Notes under the pieces: generated by a model
Told to the model about the DNA's origin: nothing
What the model saw: the letters and a program-made list of their open reading frames with translations, nothing else
Database searches by the model: none
Assembly: GCF_016651105.1 (NCBI RefSeq)
Contig: NZ_JAEKEL010000001.1
Span: 2,346,001-2,410,000, forward strand
Source: Pseudomonas sp. TH15
Lineage (GTDB): Bacteria; Pseudomonadota; Gammaproteobacteria; Pseudomonadales; Pseudomonadaceae
Reading direction: 5' to 3'
DNA: 64,000 nt
Translations under genes and position numbers: made by a program
Shown here: positions 1-7,850 of the stretch, piece after piece
Layout of the letters: the number at the start of each line of letters is the position of its first letter
Numbering within the stretch: the stretch's first letter is position 1

Positions 1-93
1 GCCCCATTGCATCAACAGGCGCGCCCGTTGTTCCCAGCCAGCGGCATTCTGAAAAGTCTCCAGCGCTGTAACGGCTTCGGCGGGCAAGCTCAT
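1..93 (-). CDS. sufE: SufE/CsdE-like sulfur acceptor, N-terminal fragment
   Basis: The reverse strand encodes a protein beginning MSLPAEAVTALETFQ that runs off the left edge after about 31 residues. The start resembles the amino end of SufE/CsdE proteins, which take persulfide sulfur from a partner cysteine desulfurase and pass it to Fe-S assembly. Its ATG overlaps the stop codon of the upstream desulfurase gene (ATGA at 90-93), so the two are probably translationally coupled and act as a pair. The active-site cysteine lies outside the window, so the call rests on the N-terminus and context. Confidence 0.75.
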   Translation of the reverse strand, partial: MSLPAEAVTALETFQNAAGWEQRARLLMQWG

Positions 94-1295
94 CGCAATA
101 ACTCCAGCGCCTGATCCAGCGCTTCAAAGAAGCGTTCCAGATCTTCGGAATCGTTGTACAGCGCCAGCGACACCCGAATCGCCCCGGCCAGCTCGAAGCT
201 TTTGAGTAGGGGCATGGCGCAGTGATGACCGGCGCGCACGGCGATCCCTTGCTCGGTCAGCAAATGCGCCAGGTCCGAGTTATGCACACCCTCGACGACA
301 AAACTGGCCAGTGCCAAGTGCGGTTTACCCAGCAGTCGAATGCCATTGCGCGCCTCTAGACCTTTGAGCAAATAGTCATGTAGCGCCGCTTCGTGAGCAG
401 AAACCGCTTCCTGATCCAGTCCGCCGAGATAATCCAGGGTCGCCCCCAGACCAATTACGCTGGCGATTGGCGGCGTACCCGCCTCGAAACCCAGCGGTGC
501 CGGGCGAAAGCGCGCGTCGTGGTAGTTGGCGTCCAGCACCATCTCACCGCCGAATTGCCACGCACGCACTTGTTCAAGGGCTTCGTTACGCCCGAACAGC
601 ACACCCAGGCCATCGGGGCCATAGAGCTTGTGGCTGGAAAACACATAAAAGTCGCAACCCAGCGCCTGAACGTCGTGCCGGCCATGGACCACGCCCTGCG
701 CGCCATCGACGACGGTCAGCGCGTTGTGGGCCTTGGCCAGCGCCAGCAACTCGGGCAGCGGCTGCCAGGCGCCAAGTACGTTGGACAACTGGCTGACCGC
801 CAGCAATCGGGTGCGTGGGCCGATCAACTGCGCGGCAGCCTCAAGGTCGATCACACCGTCGGCATCCAGCGGCAAAATCACCAGTTTCAGCGCGCGGCGC
901 AGGGCCAGTTGCTGCCAGGGCAATAGATTGGCGTGGTGCTCCAGGGCGCTGATGACAATCTCATCGCCTGGATTGAATAGATGTTCCAGGCCATAGGCCA
1001 AGAGGTTCAGCGCCGAGGTAGCGCCGTGGGTGAAGATGATCTGCCCGCAATCGCCAGCGTTAAGCCATTGGGCGACCTTGCTGCGGCTGTCCTCGAACGC
1101 CTGGGTGGCGTGGGCGCCGGGCAAGTGTTGCGCCCGATGCACGTTAGCCGCGCCATTAGCGTAGTAATGCGCCAGGGCATCCAGCAGGGCTTGAGGTTTT
1201 TGTGTGGTGGCGGCGTTGTCCAGATACGTCTGGTCTTGCCGTTGCAATGCGGCGATCGCCGGAAAATCGGCGCGCCAGGGAGAAGGAATCATCAT
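90..1295 (-). CDS. csdA: Cysteine desulfurase, SufS/CsdA class (group II)
   Basis: A PLP enzyme that removes sulfur from cysteine as an enzyme persulfide for Fe-S cluster or other thio-cofactor synthesis. The 401-residue protein has the PLP lysine in FSSHKLYGPDGLG (K223) and the persulfide cysteine in RAGHHCAMP (C359), the arrangement of group II desulfurases. Length is normal for the family. Two consecutive ATG codons (1293-1295 and 1290-1292) could each start it; the first is used here. The gene overlaps its sulfur acceptor by 4 bases. CsdA and SufS cannot be told apart from sequence alone; the absence of sufBCD nearby favours a CsdA/CsdE pair. Confidence 0.93.
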   Translation of the reverse strand: MMIPSPWRADFPAIAALQRQDQTYLDNAATTQKPQALLDALAHYYANGAANVHRAQHLPGAHATQAFEDSRSKVAQWLNAGDCGQIIFTHGATSALNLLAYGLEHLFNPGDEIVISALEHHANLLPWQQLALRRALKLVILPLDADGVIDLEAAAQLIGPRTRLLAVSQLSNVLGAWQPLPELLALAKAHNALTVVDGAQGVVHGRHDVQALGCDFYVFSSHKLYGPDGLGVLFGRNEALEQVRAWQFGGEMVLDANYHDARFRPAPLGFEAGTPPIASVIGLGATLDYLGGLDQEAVSAHEAALHDYLLKGLEARNGIRLLGKPHLALASFVVEGVHNSDLAHLLTEQGIAVRAGHHCAMPLLKSFELAGAIRVSLALYNDSEDLERFFEALDQALELLR

Positions 1296-1348
1296 GTTGT
1301 TCGGCCCTGGTGAACATGGGCGGGGTGTACGCCTGACCTCCCTGACCT

Positions 1349-1421
1349 TGTAGGAGCGAAGCTTGCTCGCGAAGCTTTTGGCGTCAGTGAAGACGCCTTC
1401 GCGGGCAAGCCTCGCTCCTAC
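1349..1421. repeat. REPIN (paired inverted REP sequences)
   Basis: Two inverted arms read TAGGAGCGAAGCTTGCTCGC and, on the other side, GCGGGCAAGCCTCGCTCCTA, with a short spacer. This is the Pseudomonas REP doublet seen in several other gaps of this window. It lies between csdA and dapD and can fold into a long hairpin in RNA from either strand. Confidence 0.85.
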
Positions 1422-1449
1422 GAGGACAGGTGATCGTGTGACGCTCTGC

Positions 1450-2484
1450 TTAGTTGTGAGCGTGCAGCGCTTCGTTCAGTTCGATGGCCGATTTGTGGGT
1501 TTTGCATTCCACGGCACCGGTCTCCGAATTGCGGCGGAACAGCAGGTCAGGTTGACCGGCCAGTTCACGGGCCTTCACGACTTTGACCAGTTTGTTGTTT
1601 TCGTCCAGCAGCGCGACCTTGGTGCCAGCGGTCACGTACAGGCCCGATTCAACGGTGTTGCGGTCGCCCAACGGGATACCGATACCGGCGTTGGCACCGA
1701 TCAGGCAGCCTTCGCCCACCTTGATCACCATGTTGCCGCCACCCGACAGGGTGCCCATGGTCGAGCAACCGCCGCCCAGGTCCGAACCCTTGCCGACGAA
1801 CACGCCAGCCGACACGCGACCTTCGATCATGCCCGGGCCTTCGGTGCCGGCGTTGAAGTTGACGAAACCTTCGTGCATTACGGTGGTGCCTTCGCCCACG
1901 TAGGCGCCCAGGCGGATACGCGCTGCGTCAGCAATACGCACGCCGGCCGGAACCACGTAGTCGGTCATTTTCGGGAACTTGTCCACCGAGAACACTTCCA
2001 GCAGCTCGCCGCGCAGACGGGCTTCCAGTTGATGCTCGGCCAGTTCGGTCAGGTCGATAGCGCCTTGGCTGGTCCAGGCAACGTTCGGCAGCAGCGGGAA
2101 CACGCCGGCCAGGTTCAGGCCGTGCGGCTTGACCAGACGATGGGACAGCAGGTGCAGCTTGAGGTAGGCCTCCGGCGTGGAAGTCAGTTGCACGTCTTCG
2201 GCCAAAATGGTCGCGACCAGCGGCTTGTGGCTCTCGGCCAGACGGGTCAGCAATGCGGCCTGGCCGGCGTCGACGCTTTTCAGCGCTTCAGCCAGTTGCG
2301 AGGCCTGTGCAGTGCTGAACGCGATGGCCTGGTTGCCTTCGGTGTAGCCCAGAACCGGAGCAATAGCGGCGATCAGTTCGGCCGACGGGTTGAGCAGTGG
2401 CTGTGCGTAAAACACTTCCAGCCATGCGCCTTGACGGTTTTGAGTGCCGACACCAAAGGCCAGGCTGAACAGAGTATTGGACAT
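1450..2484 (-). CDS. dapD: Tetrahydrodipicolinate N-succinyltransferase
   Basis: Catalyses succinyl transfer from succinyl-CoA to tetrahydrodipicolinate, a step in meso-diaminopimelate and lysine synthesis. The 344-residue protein has a central-to-C-terminal left-handed beta-helix made of hexapeptide repeats; the stretch around SAGVFVGKGSDLGGGCS is typical of the long pseudomonad/actinobacterial DapD type. The start at 2484 is preceded by AGAGGTATCAAC, a usable ribosome site. The ArsC-like gene ends 33 bases upstream on the same strand, so they are probably co-transcribed. DapC, the next enzyme of the pathway, is encoded about 4 kb away on the same strand. Confidence 0.96.
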   Translation of the reverse strand: MSNTLFSLAFGVGTQNRQGAWLEVFYAQPLLNPSAELIAAIAPVLGYTEGNQAIAFSTAQASQLAEALKSVDAGQAALLTRLAESHKPLVATILAEDVQLTSTPEAYLKLHLLSHRLVKPHGLNLAGVFPLLPNVAWTSQGAIDLTELAEHQLEARLRGELLEVFSVDKFPKMTDYVVPAGVRIADAARIRLGAYVGEGTTVMHEGFVNFNAGTEGPGMIEGRVSAGVFVGKGSDLGGGCSTMGTLSGGGNMVIKVGEGCLIGANAGIGIPLGDRNTVESGLYVTAGTKVALLDENNKLVKVVKARELAGQPDLLFRRNSETGAVECKTHKSAIELNEALHAHN

Positions 2485-2517
2485 GTTGATACCTCTAACA
2501 AAAAGGAACGGGCTGCC

Positions 2518-2880
2518 TTACTTGAGTGCGGCCGCGTAGATATCTGGCTTGAAGCCAATCAGGGTTCGGTCACCGAGATCAAGCACCGGGCGCTTGATCA
2601 TCGAGGGTTGTGCGAGCATCAATTCGATGGCTTTCGCTTGGTCGAGATCGGCTTTGCGTTCGTCTTCGAGTTTGCGAAAGGTCGTACCTGCGCGGTTCAA
2701 CACCACTTGCCAGCCGTGCTCGTCGCACCATTGCGTCAGGTGTTCACGGTCGATTCCGGCCGTTTTGTAATCATGGAAGTCATAGCTGGCAGCGTGTTCA
2801 TCGAGCCAGGTGCGCGCCTTTTTCATGGTGTCGCAGGCTTTGATGCCGAAAAGGTGCAACGTTTTACTTGAAACGGTCAA
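2518..2880 (-). CDS. ArsC/YffB-family thioredoxin-fold protein, TTG start
   Basis: A 120-residue Spx/ArsC/YffB-type protein. The family has a thioredoxin-like fold; YffB-type members are proposed glutathione-dependent reductases but their substrate is not settled. The N-terminal motif GIKACDTMKKA (C16) and the C-terminal RPVLDLGDRTLIGF match the family. The start chosen is TTG at 2878-2880, because AGGGGG lies 7 bases upstream. The open frame extends further to an ATG at 2976, but the extra 32 residues look unlike the family and include the upstream untranslated region. The gene sits just before dapD, a pairing also known in other Pseudomonas. Confidence 0.85.
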   Translation of the reverse strand: MTVSSKTLHLFGIKACDTMKKARTWLDEHAASYDFHDYKTAGIDREHLTQWCDEHGWQVVLNRAGTTFRKLEDERKADLDQAKAIELMLAQPSMIKRPVLDLGDRTLIGFKPDIYAAALK

Positions 2881-2979
2881 GGAATTGCCCCCTTTACAGG
2901 TGCTGGAAAAAAAAGGTGACGGATTATGCCATGACCAAACGGTTTCGCGGCGCCTGAGGTCGATTTCCCACCGCAAAAC

Positions 2980-3074
2980 CCTGTAGGAGTGAGCCTGCTC
3001 GCGATGGCGATTTACCTGCCACTGACTTTGTTGAACGTTAAACCGTTATCGCGAGCAGGCTCACTCCTACAAGG
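2980..3074. repeat. REPIN between the ArsC-like gene and the antiporter gene
   Basis: The inverted arms CTGTAGGAGTGAGCCTGCTC and GAGCAGGCTCACTCCTACAA are perfect over about 18 bases and are separated by roughly 55 bases. The element lies between divergently transcribed genes. Confidence 0.88.
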
Positions 3075-3174
3075 GGATATGTTGCAGGGCTGCGACATAG
3101 GTGCAACGGTCTTACGCAGCCTAAGCGGCTAATATGGCACTTCAATGCTGTCGATAGCCTGGGAAAAGCGCTTT

Positions 3175-4806
3175 ATGCAAACCGCCTACACCGTCCTGAT
3201 CATGCTGATGTTGGTCGGCGTTTCACGCCTGATCGGGCGAGTGATCCCGCTGCCGTTGCCGTTGGTGCAGATCGGTGCGGGCGCTTTGCTGGCTTGGCCG
3301 ACGTTGGGGCTGCATGTGGCGCTTGATCCGGAACTGTTCCTCTTTCTGTTTCTGCCGCCGTTGTTGTTTTCCGATGGCTGGCGCATGCCCAAGCGTGAGT
3401 TGTGGCGCTTGCGCGGGCCGATCCTGACCCTGGCCGTGGGGTTGGTGCTGTTCACCGTGGTCGGCGCCGGGTATTTCATTCATTGGCTATTGCCGAGTAT
3501 TGCGCTGCCGGTGGCGTTCGCATTGGCGGCGGTGTTGTCGCCGACCGACGCCGTGGCGGTCTCGGCGATTTCCCAGAACCGCTTGCCGACACCGTTGATG
3601 CACATGCTCCAGGGCGAGGCTTTGATGAACGACGCCTCGGGCCTGGTGACCTTCAAGTTTGCCTTGGCGGCGGCCATAACCGGGGTGTTTTCCCTGGCCA
3701 ATGCCAGTCTGACGTTCGTGTTGGTGGCAGTGGGTGGTCTGGCCACCGGTGTGGCGCTGAGTTGGCTGGTCGGTCGCTTGCGCTCGTGGATGATCGCCCG
3801 AGGCTGGGATGACCCGGCGACTCACGTGGTGTTCATGCTGTTGCTGCCGTTCGCCGCTTACGTACTGGCCGAACGGCTCGGTGCCTCGGGCATTTTGTCG
3901 GCAGTGGCAGCGGGGATGATGCAGAGCTGGCTCGACCTGCTGCCGCGTCAGACCAGCACGCGTTTGCTCAATCGCAGCGTCTGGTCATTGCTGGAATTCG
4001 CCTTCAACGGCTTGATCTTCCTGCTGCTGGGCTTGCAGCTGCCGGACATCATCAAGGCGGTGGCCAGCCAGGAAGCGTCAATGTGGCCGACGTTGCTCTA
4101 CCGTTGCCTGGACGTTGTGGCGGTTTTTATGGTGTTACTGGTGTTGCGGTTTATCTGGGTGCAGAGCATTTGGCGGGTGTCGGGGCTGCTGCGGCGATGG
4201 CGCGGTAAGGGCGAGCTGACGCTGGTGCCCACGGCGCGGTCCTGCTGGTTGCTGACGGTCGGTGGCGTACGCGGCGCGGTGACCCTGGCGGGTGTGCTGT
4301 CGGTGCCGCTGTTGATGGGGAACGACGCGTTTCCCGAGCGTGACCTGCTGATTTTCATCGCCGCCGGGGTGATTCTGCTGTCGCTGATTGCCGCGTGCAT
4401 CGCCTTGCCGCTGTTGTTGCGTGGTATCGAGAAAAGCCCAGACGACAAGCGCCGCAATGAAGTGCGCGACGCCTGGCGAAAAACCGCTGAAGCGGCGATC
4501 CATGCGCTGGAAGTCGAAGAGGCCAAGCCTGTAGATGCGGCAGAGGCGGCGTTGGCGGCGGAGCTCAAGGCGCGAATCATGTCCGAGTATCGTCATCAAC
4601 TGGAAGTCTTTAACGATTCCGCCGAAGCCCAGGCCTTGGCGTTTCAGATGGATTTGCTGGAGCGCCGCTTGCGTTTGAAAGCGCTGCGGGCGCAACGCCT
4701 GGAGTTGTACAGCCTCAGTCGTCATCACCAAATTGGTGATGACGTACTGCGTGAAGTATTGGGGGAGCTGGATTTAAGTGAGGCTAATCTGGGGCAGGTC
4801 AAATAG
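3175..4806 (+). CDS. CPA1-family Na+/H+ antiporter
   Basis: An inner-membrane cation/proton antiporter, 543 residues from the chosen start. About a dozen hydrophobic segments fill residues 1-425. The signature residues are PTDA (123-126) in LSPTDAVAVSAI and the Asn-Asp pair (152-153) in GEALMNDASG, which form the ion-binding core in NhaP/NHE-type carriers. The last 120 residues are charged and predicted cytoplasmic. The open frame also has an ATG at 3145; the one at 3175 is preferred because GGGAAAAG lies upstream and the membrane segment starts immediately. Ion specificity (Na+ or K+) cannot be read from the sequence. The gene is transcribed alone, against its neighbours. Confidence 0.9.
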   Translation: MQTAYTVLIMLMLVGVSRLIGRVIPLPLPLVQIGAGALLAWPTLGLHVALDPELFLFLFLPPLLFSDGWRMPKRELWRLRGPILTLAVGLVLFTVVGAGYFIHWLLPSIALPVAFALAAVLSPTDAVAVSAISQNRLPTPLMHMLQGEALMNDASGLVTFKFALAAAITGVFSLANASLTFVLVAVGGLATGVALSWLVGRLRSWMIARGWDDPATHVVFMLLLPFAAYVLAERLGASGILSAVAAGMMQSWLDLLPRQTSTRLLNRSVWSLLEFAFNGLIFLLLGLQLPDIIKAVASQEASMWPTLLYRCLDVVAVFMVLLVLRFIWVQSIWRVSGLLRRWRGKGELTLVPTARSCWLLTVGGVRGAVTLAGVLSVPLLMGNDAFPERDLLIFIAAGVILLSLIAACIALPLLLRGIEKSPDDKRRNEVRDAWRKTAEAAIHALEVEEAKPVDAAEAALAAELKARIMSEYRHQLEVFNDSAEAQALAFQMDLLERRLRLKALRAQRLELYSLSRHHQIGDDVLREVLGELDLSEANLGQVK

Positions 4807-4818
4807 CCGATTTCGGGT

Positions 4819-5460
4819 TTATACCGGACAGGGATAGGCCTTTGCCATGAAGGCTTTATCCTTCTCGCTGAGAACCAGATTCAAAAAGTTCTGAAAGCCG
4901 CCCTCGGTCCAGGACTGATGGATGACGTAGTGCATGATCGACTTGCGGTCGTACTCGGAATAAATGCTTTCACTGGGAGCTGAACGATCAAGATACCAAT
5001 CGTGCAGTCTTTGACGCGTGGCGCTCGCCTGGGCGTCATCTTCTTCAGGCTGGGCAGTCAGCCCATGTTGCTTGTAAAAGGCTGGTTTGTCCCAAGGTAT
5101 GTTTGCCGTAGGGTTGGTCTGTTCATGCTCTGCGCCCAGCATGTGACCGAACTCATGCATCACATTGGCGGCGAAATAACGAGCATGAATGGGTGAGTGG
5201 GGCCAGAGCGTCATCGTTTGTTCGTCGATTTTGAGCAGTGCATCGGTACCGATGCTGGACGAAAATTCGCCTTCCCTGCTGAGTATGCGGATGTCGCCTT
5301 CTATACCTTCAACGAAATCGAACTTCAAATTGATGTGTGGCAGCCAATTGTTGGCCGCAGCGATGGTGGCAGTCTTGAATTCCTCTGTACCGTTGAGGAA
5401 AGCGATGCGTAACGTCTGACCGGGCGTCCAGAGTTTGCAAGGGTTGTTTTTGGCCCACAT
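4819..5460 (-). CDS. Astacin-like (M12A) zinc metallopeptidase, copy 1
   Basis: A 213-residue metzincin-type protease. The zinc motif is MHEFGHMLGAEHE, giving ligands H102, H106 and H112 and catalytic E103. A Met-turn SIMHY follows at residues 174-178, where Tyr is the fifth zinc ligand of astacins. No signal peptide or membrane segment is visible, so its location is unclear; it could be cytoplasmic or exported by a route not encoded here. It starts at an ATG that overlaps the stop of a 21-codon mini-ORF (TAATG), and has no strong ribosome site of its own. It is a diverged paralogue of the next gene upstream but lacks that protein's first 35-40 residues. Base composition is poorer in G+C than the surrounding genes, suggesting acquisition. 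The native substrate is unknown. Confidence 0.85.
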   Translation of the reverse strand: MWAKNNPCKLWTPGQTLRIAFLNGTEEFKTATIAAANNWLPHINLKFDFVEGIEGDIRILSREGEFSSSIGTDALLKIDEQTMTLWPHSPIHARYFAANVMHEFGHMLGAEHEQTNPTANIPWDKPAFYKQHGLTAQPEEDDAQASATRQRLHDWYLDRSAPSESIYSEYDRKSIMHYVIHQSWTEGGFQNFLNLVLSEKDKAFMAKAYPCPV

Positions 5461-5525
5461 TATGCGTCTTGCTCCATGCGAGTGTTAAGACGGATGCAGG
5501 TGATGCAAGTTGATTTGATAAGCAT
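5460..5525 (-). CDS. Possible 21-residue leader ORF coupled to metallopeptidase copy 1
   Basis: An ATG at 5523-5525 follows a very good ribosome site (AAGGAAG, 7 bases away) and opens a frame of 21 codons. Its stop overlaps the metallopeptidase ATG as TAATG. This could be a leader peptide that couples translation. Alternatively it could be the displaced N-terminus of the metallopeptidase, because the paralogue carries about 40 extra residues there. The peptide has two Cys residues and no recognisable motif. Confidence 0.45.
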   Translation of the reverse strand: MLIKSTCITCIRLNTRMEQDA

Positions 5526-5561
5526 GTTGTAACTTCCTTGTTTCATTTTTTTAGTCAGTGT

Positions 5562-6290
5562 TCAGCGCGGATAAAGTAATGCCATCATCTTCTTGTCTTT
5601 CTTGCTGATTGTCCGATTGATTGGGTTTTCCCAGTCTCCCAGAGTCAGCGTTTTAGCGACGGGATGATGCATGATGGATTTGCGATCGTAATCGGTATAA
5701 ATCGCCTCGATGGTCCCGAAGGGCGTGAACATGTTTTGGTCGACTTGCGCGCGGGTCAGCGGGTTCATTTCGCGATTCTGATAAAATTCGTACACCTTCG
5801 GTTTATCCCAGGGAATGTTGGCTTTCGGGTGTTGATGCTCATGCATGGCACCCAGTGCGTGGCCAAATTCATGGGTGACGATGACATCGAAATCCTCATG
5901 GTCGGTTGTGACCCCAAGGTTCATGGTGGGCCAGTCCGGATGAATGAGTAACGCGTCTGTGCCGAGCATGGAGCTGTTGTCGTTGTTCTTCGTGGCGATA
6001 CGAATATCGCCTTGCAGATCATCAACGAAATCGAAAGTAAGGTTGATAAACGGTAACCAGCGACTGGCAGCGTCGATGATTTTCTGTTTGTGATCCGCAT
6101 CGACCTCATCAATGAACGCAATCTTTAAGGTGCGACCATTCGCCCATAGTTTGGAATAGTTGATAAGCGAACGTTTGGAACGGCCGCTATTGCGAGTACC
6201 TGCATTCGCCGGAGTTTCATTGATGGCGGCTTCATAGGCCGCTTGATCATCCGGCCATTGAACGAGCGTGCAGTCTTGAAGGGTATTCAT
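5562..6290 (-). CDS. Astacin-like (M12A) zinc metallopeptidase, copy 2
   Basis: A 242-residue protein related along its length to the preceding metallopeptidase. The zinc motif THEFGHALGAMHE supplies H140, H144 and H150 with E141 as base. The Met-turn reads SIMHHP (205-210): the Tyr that follows the Met-turn His in classical astacins is replaced by His. The first 45 residues are polar and look neither like a Sec signal nor like an obvious propeptide. GGAAGAAG before the ATG is a strong ribosome site. The gap to copy 1 is about 100 bases, so the pair probably forms one transcript. The genes interrupt a dapC/antiporter neighbourhood that is otherwise housekeeping. A role in interaction with a host or competitor is only a guess. 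Confidence 0.85.
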   Translation of the reverse strand: MNTLQDCTLVQWPDDQAAYEAAINETPANAGTRNSGRSKRSLINYSKLWANGRTLKIAFIDEVDADHKQKIIDAASRWLPFINLTFDFVDDLQGDIRIATKNNDNSSMLGTDALLIHPDWPTMNLGVTTDHEDFDVIVTHEFGHALGAMHEHQHPKANIPWDKPKVYEFYQNREMNPLTRAQVDQNMFTPFGTIEAIYTDYDRKSIMHHPVAKTLTLGDWENPINRTISKKDKKMMALLYPR

Positions 6291-6422
6291 GTTTTACTTC
6301 TTCCATGAAGTGGTGGTTGGTTTGTTATCAGGCATAGGAAAGTGCGCACCGGAAGAGTAAACGTCTCTCGGTGAGAAGTGGATTTATATATACGTTGGAA
6401 GTGTTTCTTGATATGGAAAGTT

Positions 6423-6447
6423 ACCGTGCCAGTATTGCTGGCACGGT
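6423..6447 (-). terminator. Likely dapC terminator hairpin
   Basis: A perfect inverted repeat ACCGTGCCAG / CTGGCACGGT with a 5-base loop lies just after the dapC stop codon. The following T-run is weak (AACTTTCC when read on the minus strand), so termination may be incomplete. It also separates dapC from the metallopeptidase genes. Confidence 0.6.
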
Positions 6448-6454
6448 GGAGTAC

Positions 6455-7654
6455 TTATCGTTGGCGGGTGATGAAGTCACGAATTCGTTCGGCCGCTTCG
6501 ACACACTCCGCCAGCGGCGCAACCAATGCCATACGCACGCGCCCGGCGCCCGGATTGAAACCATCAACGTCGCGGGACAGATAAGACCCCGGCACTACAG
6601 TCACATGTTCTTGCACAAACAAATCCCGGCAGAACGCCTCGTCATCGCCTTCAACGCTTGGCCAGAGGTAGAAACCACCGTCCGGACGCTGCACATCCAT
6701 CACCGGGCTGAGGATTTCCAGCACCGCATCGTACTTCTCGCGATACAGCGCCCGGTTGGCGCGTACATGCACTTCGTCGTTCCATGCAGCGACACTGGCC
6801 AGTTGGGTTTGAACCGGCATCGCGCAGCCGTGGTAGGTGCGATAGAGCAGGAAGCCCTTGAGGATGTCGGCATCACCGGCCACAAAACCCGAACGCAGGC
6901 CCGGCAGGTTGGAGCGCTTGGACAGGCTGTGGAAGACCACGCAGCGCTTGAAGTCCTTGCGGCCCAGTTCGACGCAGGCGCTGAGCAGACCGGCTGGCGG
7001 GGTTTGTTCGTCGAAGTACAGCTCGCTATAGCACTCGTCGGCGGCGATCACAAAGTCGTATTCGTCGGCCAAGGCGATCAGCTTTTTCAGGGTTTCAACC
7101 GGGATCAACGCGCCGGTCGGGTTGCCCGGCGAGCACAGGAACAGGATCTGGCAGCGTTTCCAGATGTCTGGCGAGACGGCGTCGAAATCCGGGTTGAAGC
7201 CGTTTTCGTCCAGGCATGGCAGGTAATGCGGCTTGGCACCGGCGAGGAACGCGGCGCCTTCGTAGATCTGATAGAACGGGTTCGGGCTGACCACCAGCGC
7301 GTCTTCGCCACGATTGACCACGGTTTGGGTGAAGGCAAACAGCGCTTCACGGGTGCCGTTGACCGGCAGTACATTGCGCGCCGGGTCGAGCCAGCCGCTT
7401 GGGACGTTGAAACGACGTTCACACCAGGCGGCGATGGCTTCACGCAGAGCCGGGATACCGAGGGTGGTCGGGTACACGGCCATCTGATCCAGGTTGTTGG
7501 CCAGGGCTTCGGCGACAAAGCTTGGCGAACGGTGCTTCGGTTCACCGATGGACAACGCGATAGGGCGCTTGTCCGGGTTTGGCGTGACGCTGCCGAGCAG
7601 GGCGCGGAGCTTCTCGAACGGGTAGGGTTGCAGCTGGTTCAGAGCGTTGTTCAT
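6455..7654 (-). CDS. dapC: Succinyldiaminopimelate aminotransferase
   Basis: A 399-residue fold-type I aminotransferase that makes N-succinyl-L,L-diaminopimelate from the product of DapD. The opening MNNALNQLQPYPFEKLRAL and the motif SIGEPKH are typical of proteobacterial DapC. The PLP lysine lies in HSLSKRSNLPG, followed by the phosphate-binding Arg of GLRSGF. It lies downstream of glnD, with a REP-type repeat in the gap between them. Other class I aminotransferases can share this reaction, so the substrate comes from family resemblance and conserved position. Confidence 0.93.
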   Translation of the reverse strand: MNNALNQLQPYPFEKLRALLGSVTPNPDKRPIALSIGEPKHRSPSFVAEALANNLDQMAVYPTTLGIPALREAIAAWCERRFNVPSGWLDPARNVLPVNGTREALFAFTQTVVNRGEDALVVSPNPFYQIYEGAAFLAGAKPHYLPCLDENGFNPDFDAVSPDIWKRCQILFLCSPGNPTGALIPVETLKKLIALADEYDFVIAADECYSELYFDEQTPPAGLLSACVELGRKDFKRCVVFHSLSKRSNLPGLRSGFVAGDADILKGFLLYRTYHGCAMPVQTQLASVAAWNDEVHVRANRALYREKYDAVLEILSPVMDVQRPDGGFYLWPSVEGDDEAFCRDLFVQEHVTVVPGSYLSRDVDGFNPGAGRVRMALVAPLAECVEAAERIRDFITRQR

Positions 7655-7687
7655 CGATAGATCTCATGCAATGTGGGCGCTGGCTTT

Positions 7688-7819
7688 TGTGGCGAGGGGG
7701 CTTGCCCCCGTTCGGCTGCGCAGCTGTCGTAAACATTGTATGCGGTGTACCTGATACACCGCGGTTGCAGATTTTTGGGCCGCTTCGCAGCCCAACGGGG
7801 GCAAGCCCCCTCGCCACAC
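7688..7819. repeat. Long REP-type inverted repeat between dapC and glnD
   Basis: The outer arms TGGCGAGGGGGCTTGCCCCC and GGGGGCAAGCCCCCTCGCCA are nearly perfect complements. A second shorter pair (GCGGTGTA / TACACCGC, 7742-7762) sits in the middle. The arm sequence differs from the AGGAGCGAGC..GCTCGCGA type found elsewhere in the window, so it belongs to another REP family. Confidence 0.85.
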
Positions 7820-7850
7820 AAGCCCGCTCCAACAGGGGAAATTTGTTAGT

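Noticed and set aside
1363..2871. Long plus-strand open frame (502 codons) opposite dapD and the ArsC-like gene
   Set aside because: It is the antisense shadow of two clearly recognisable genes in G+C-rich DNA. Its translation has low complexity and no domain.
1349..7819. REP doublets read as CRISPR repeats
   Set aside because: They are paired inverted repeats, one pair per gap, with no regular spacer series and no cas genes.
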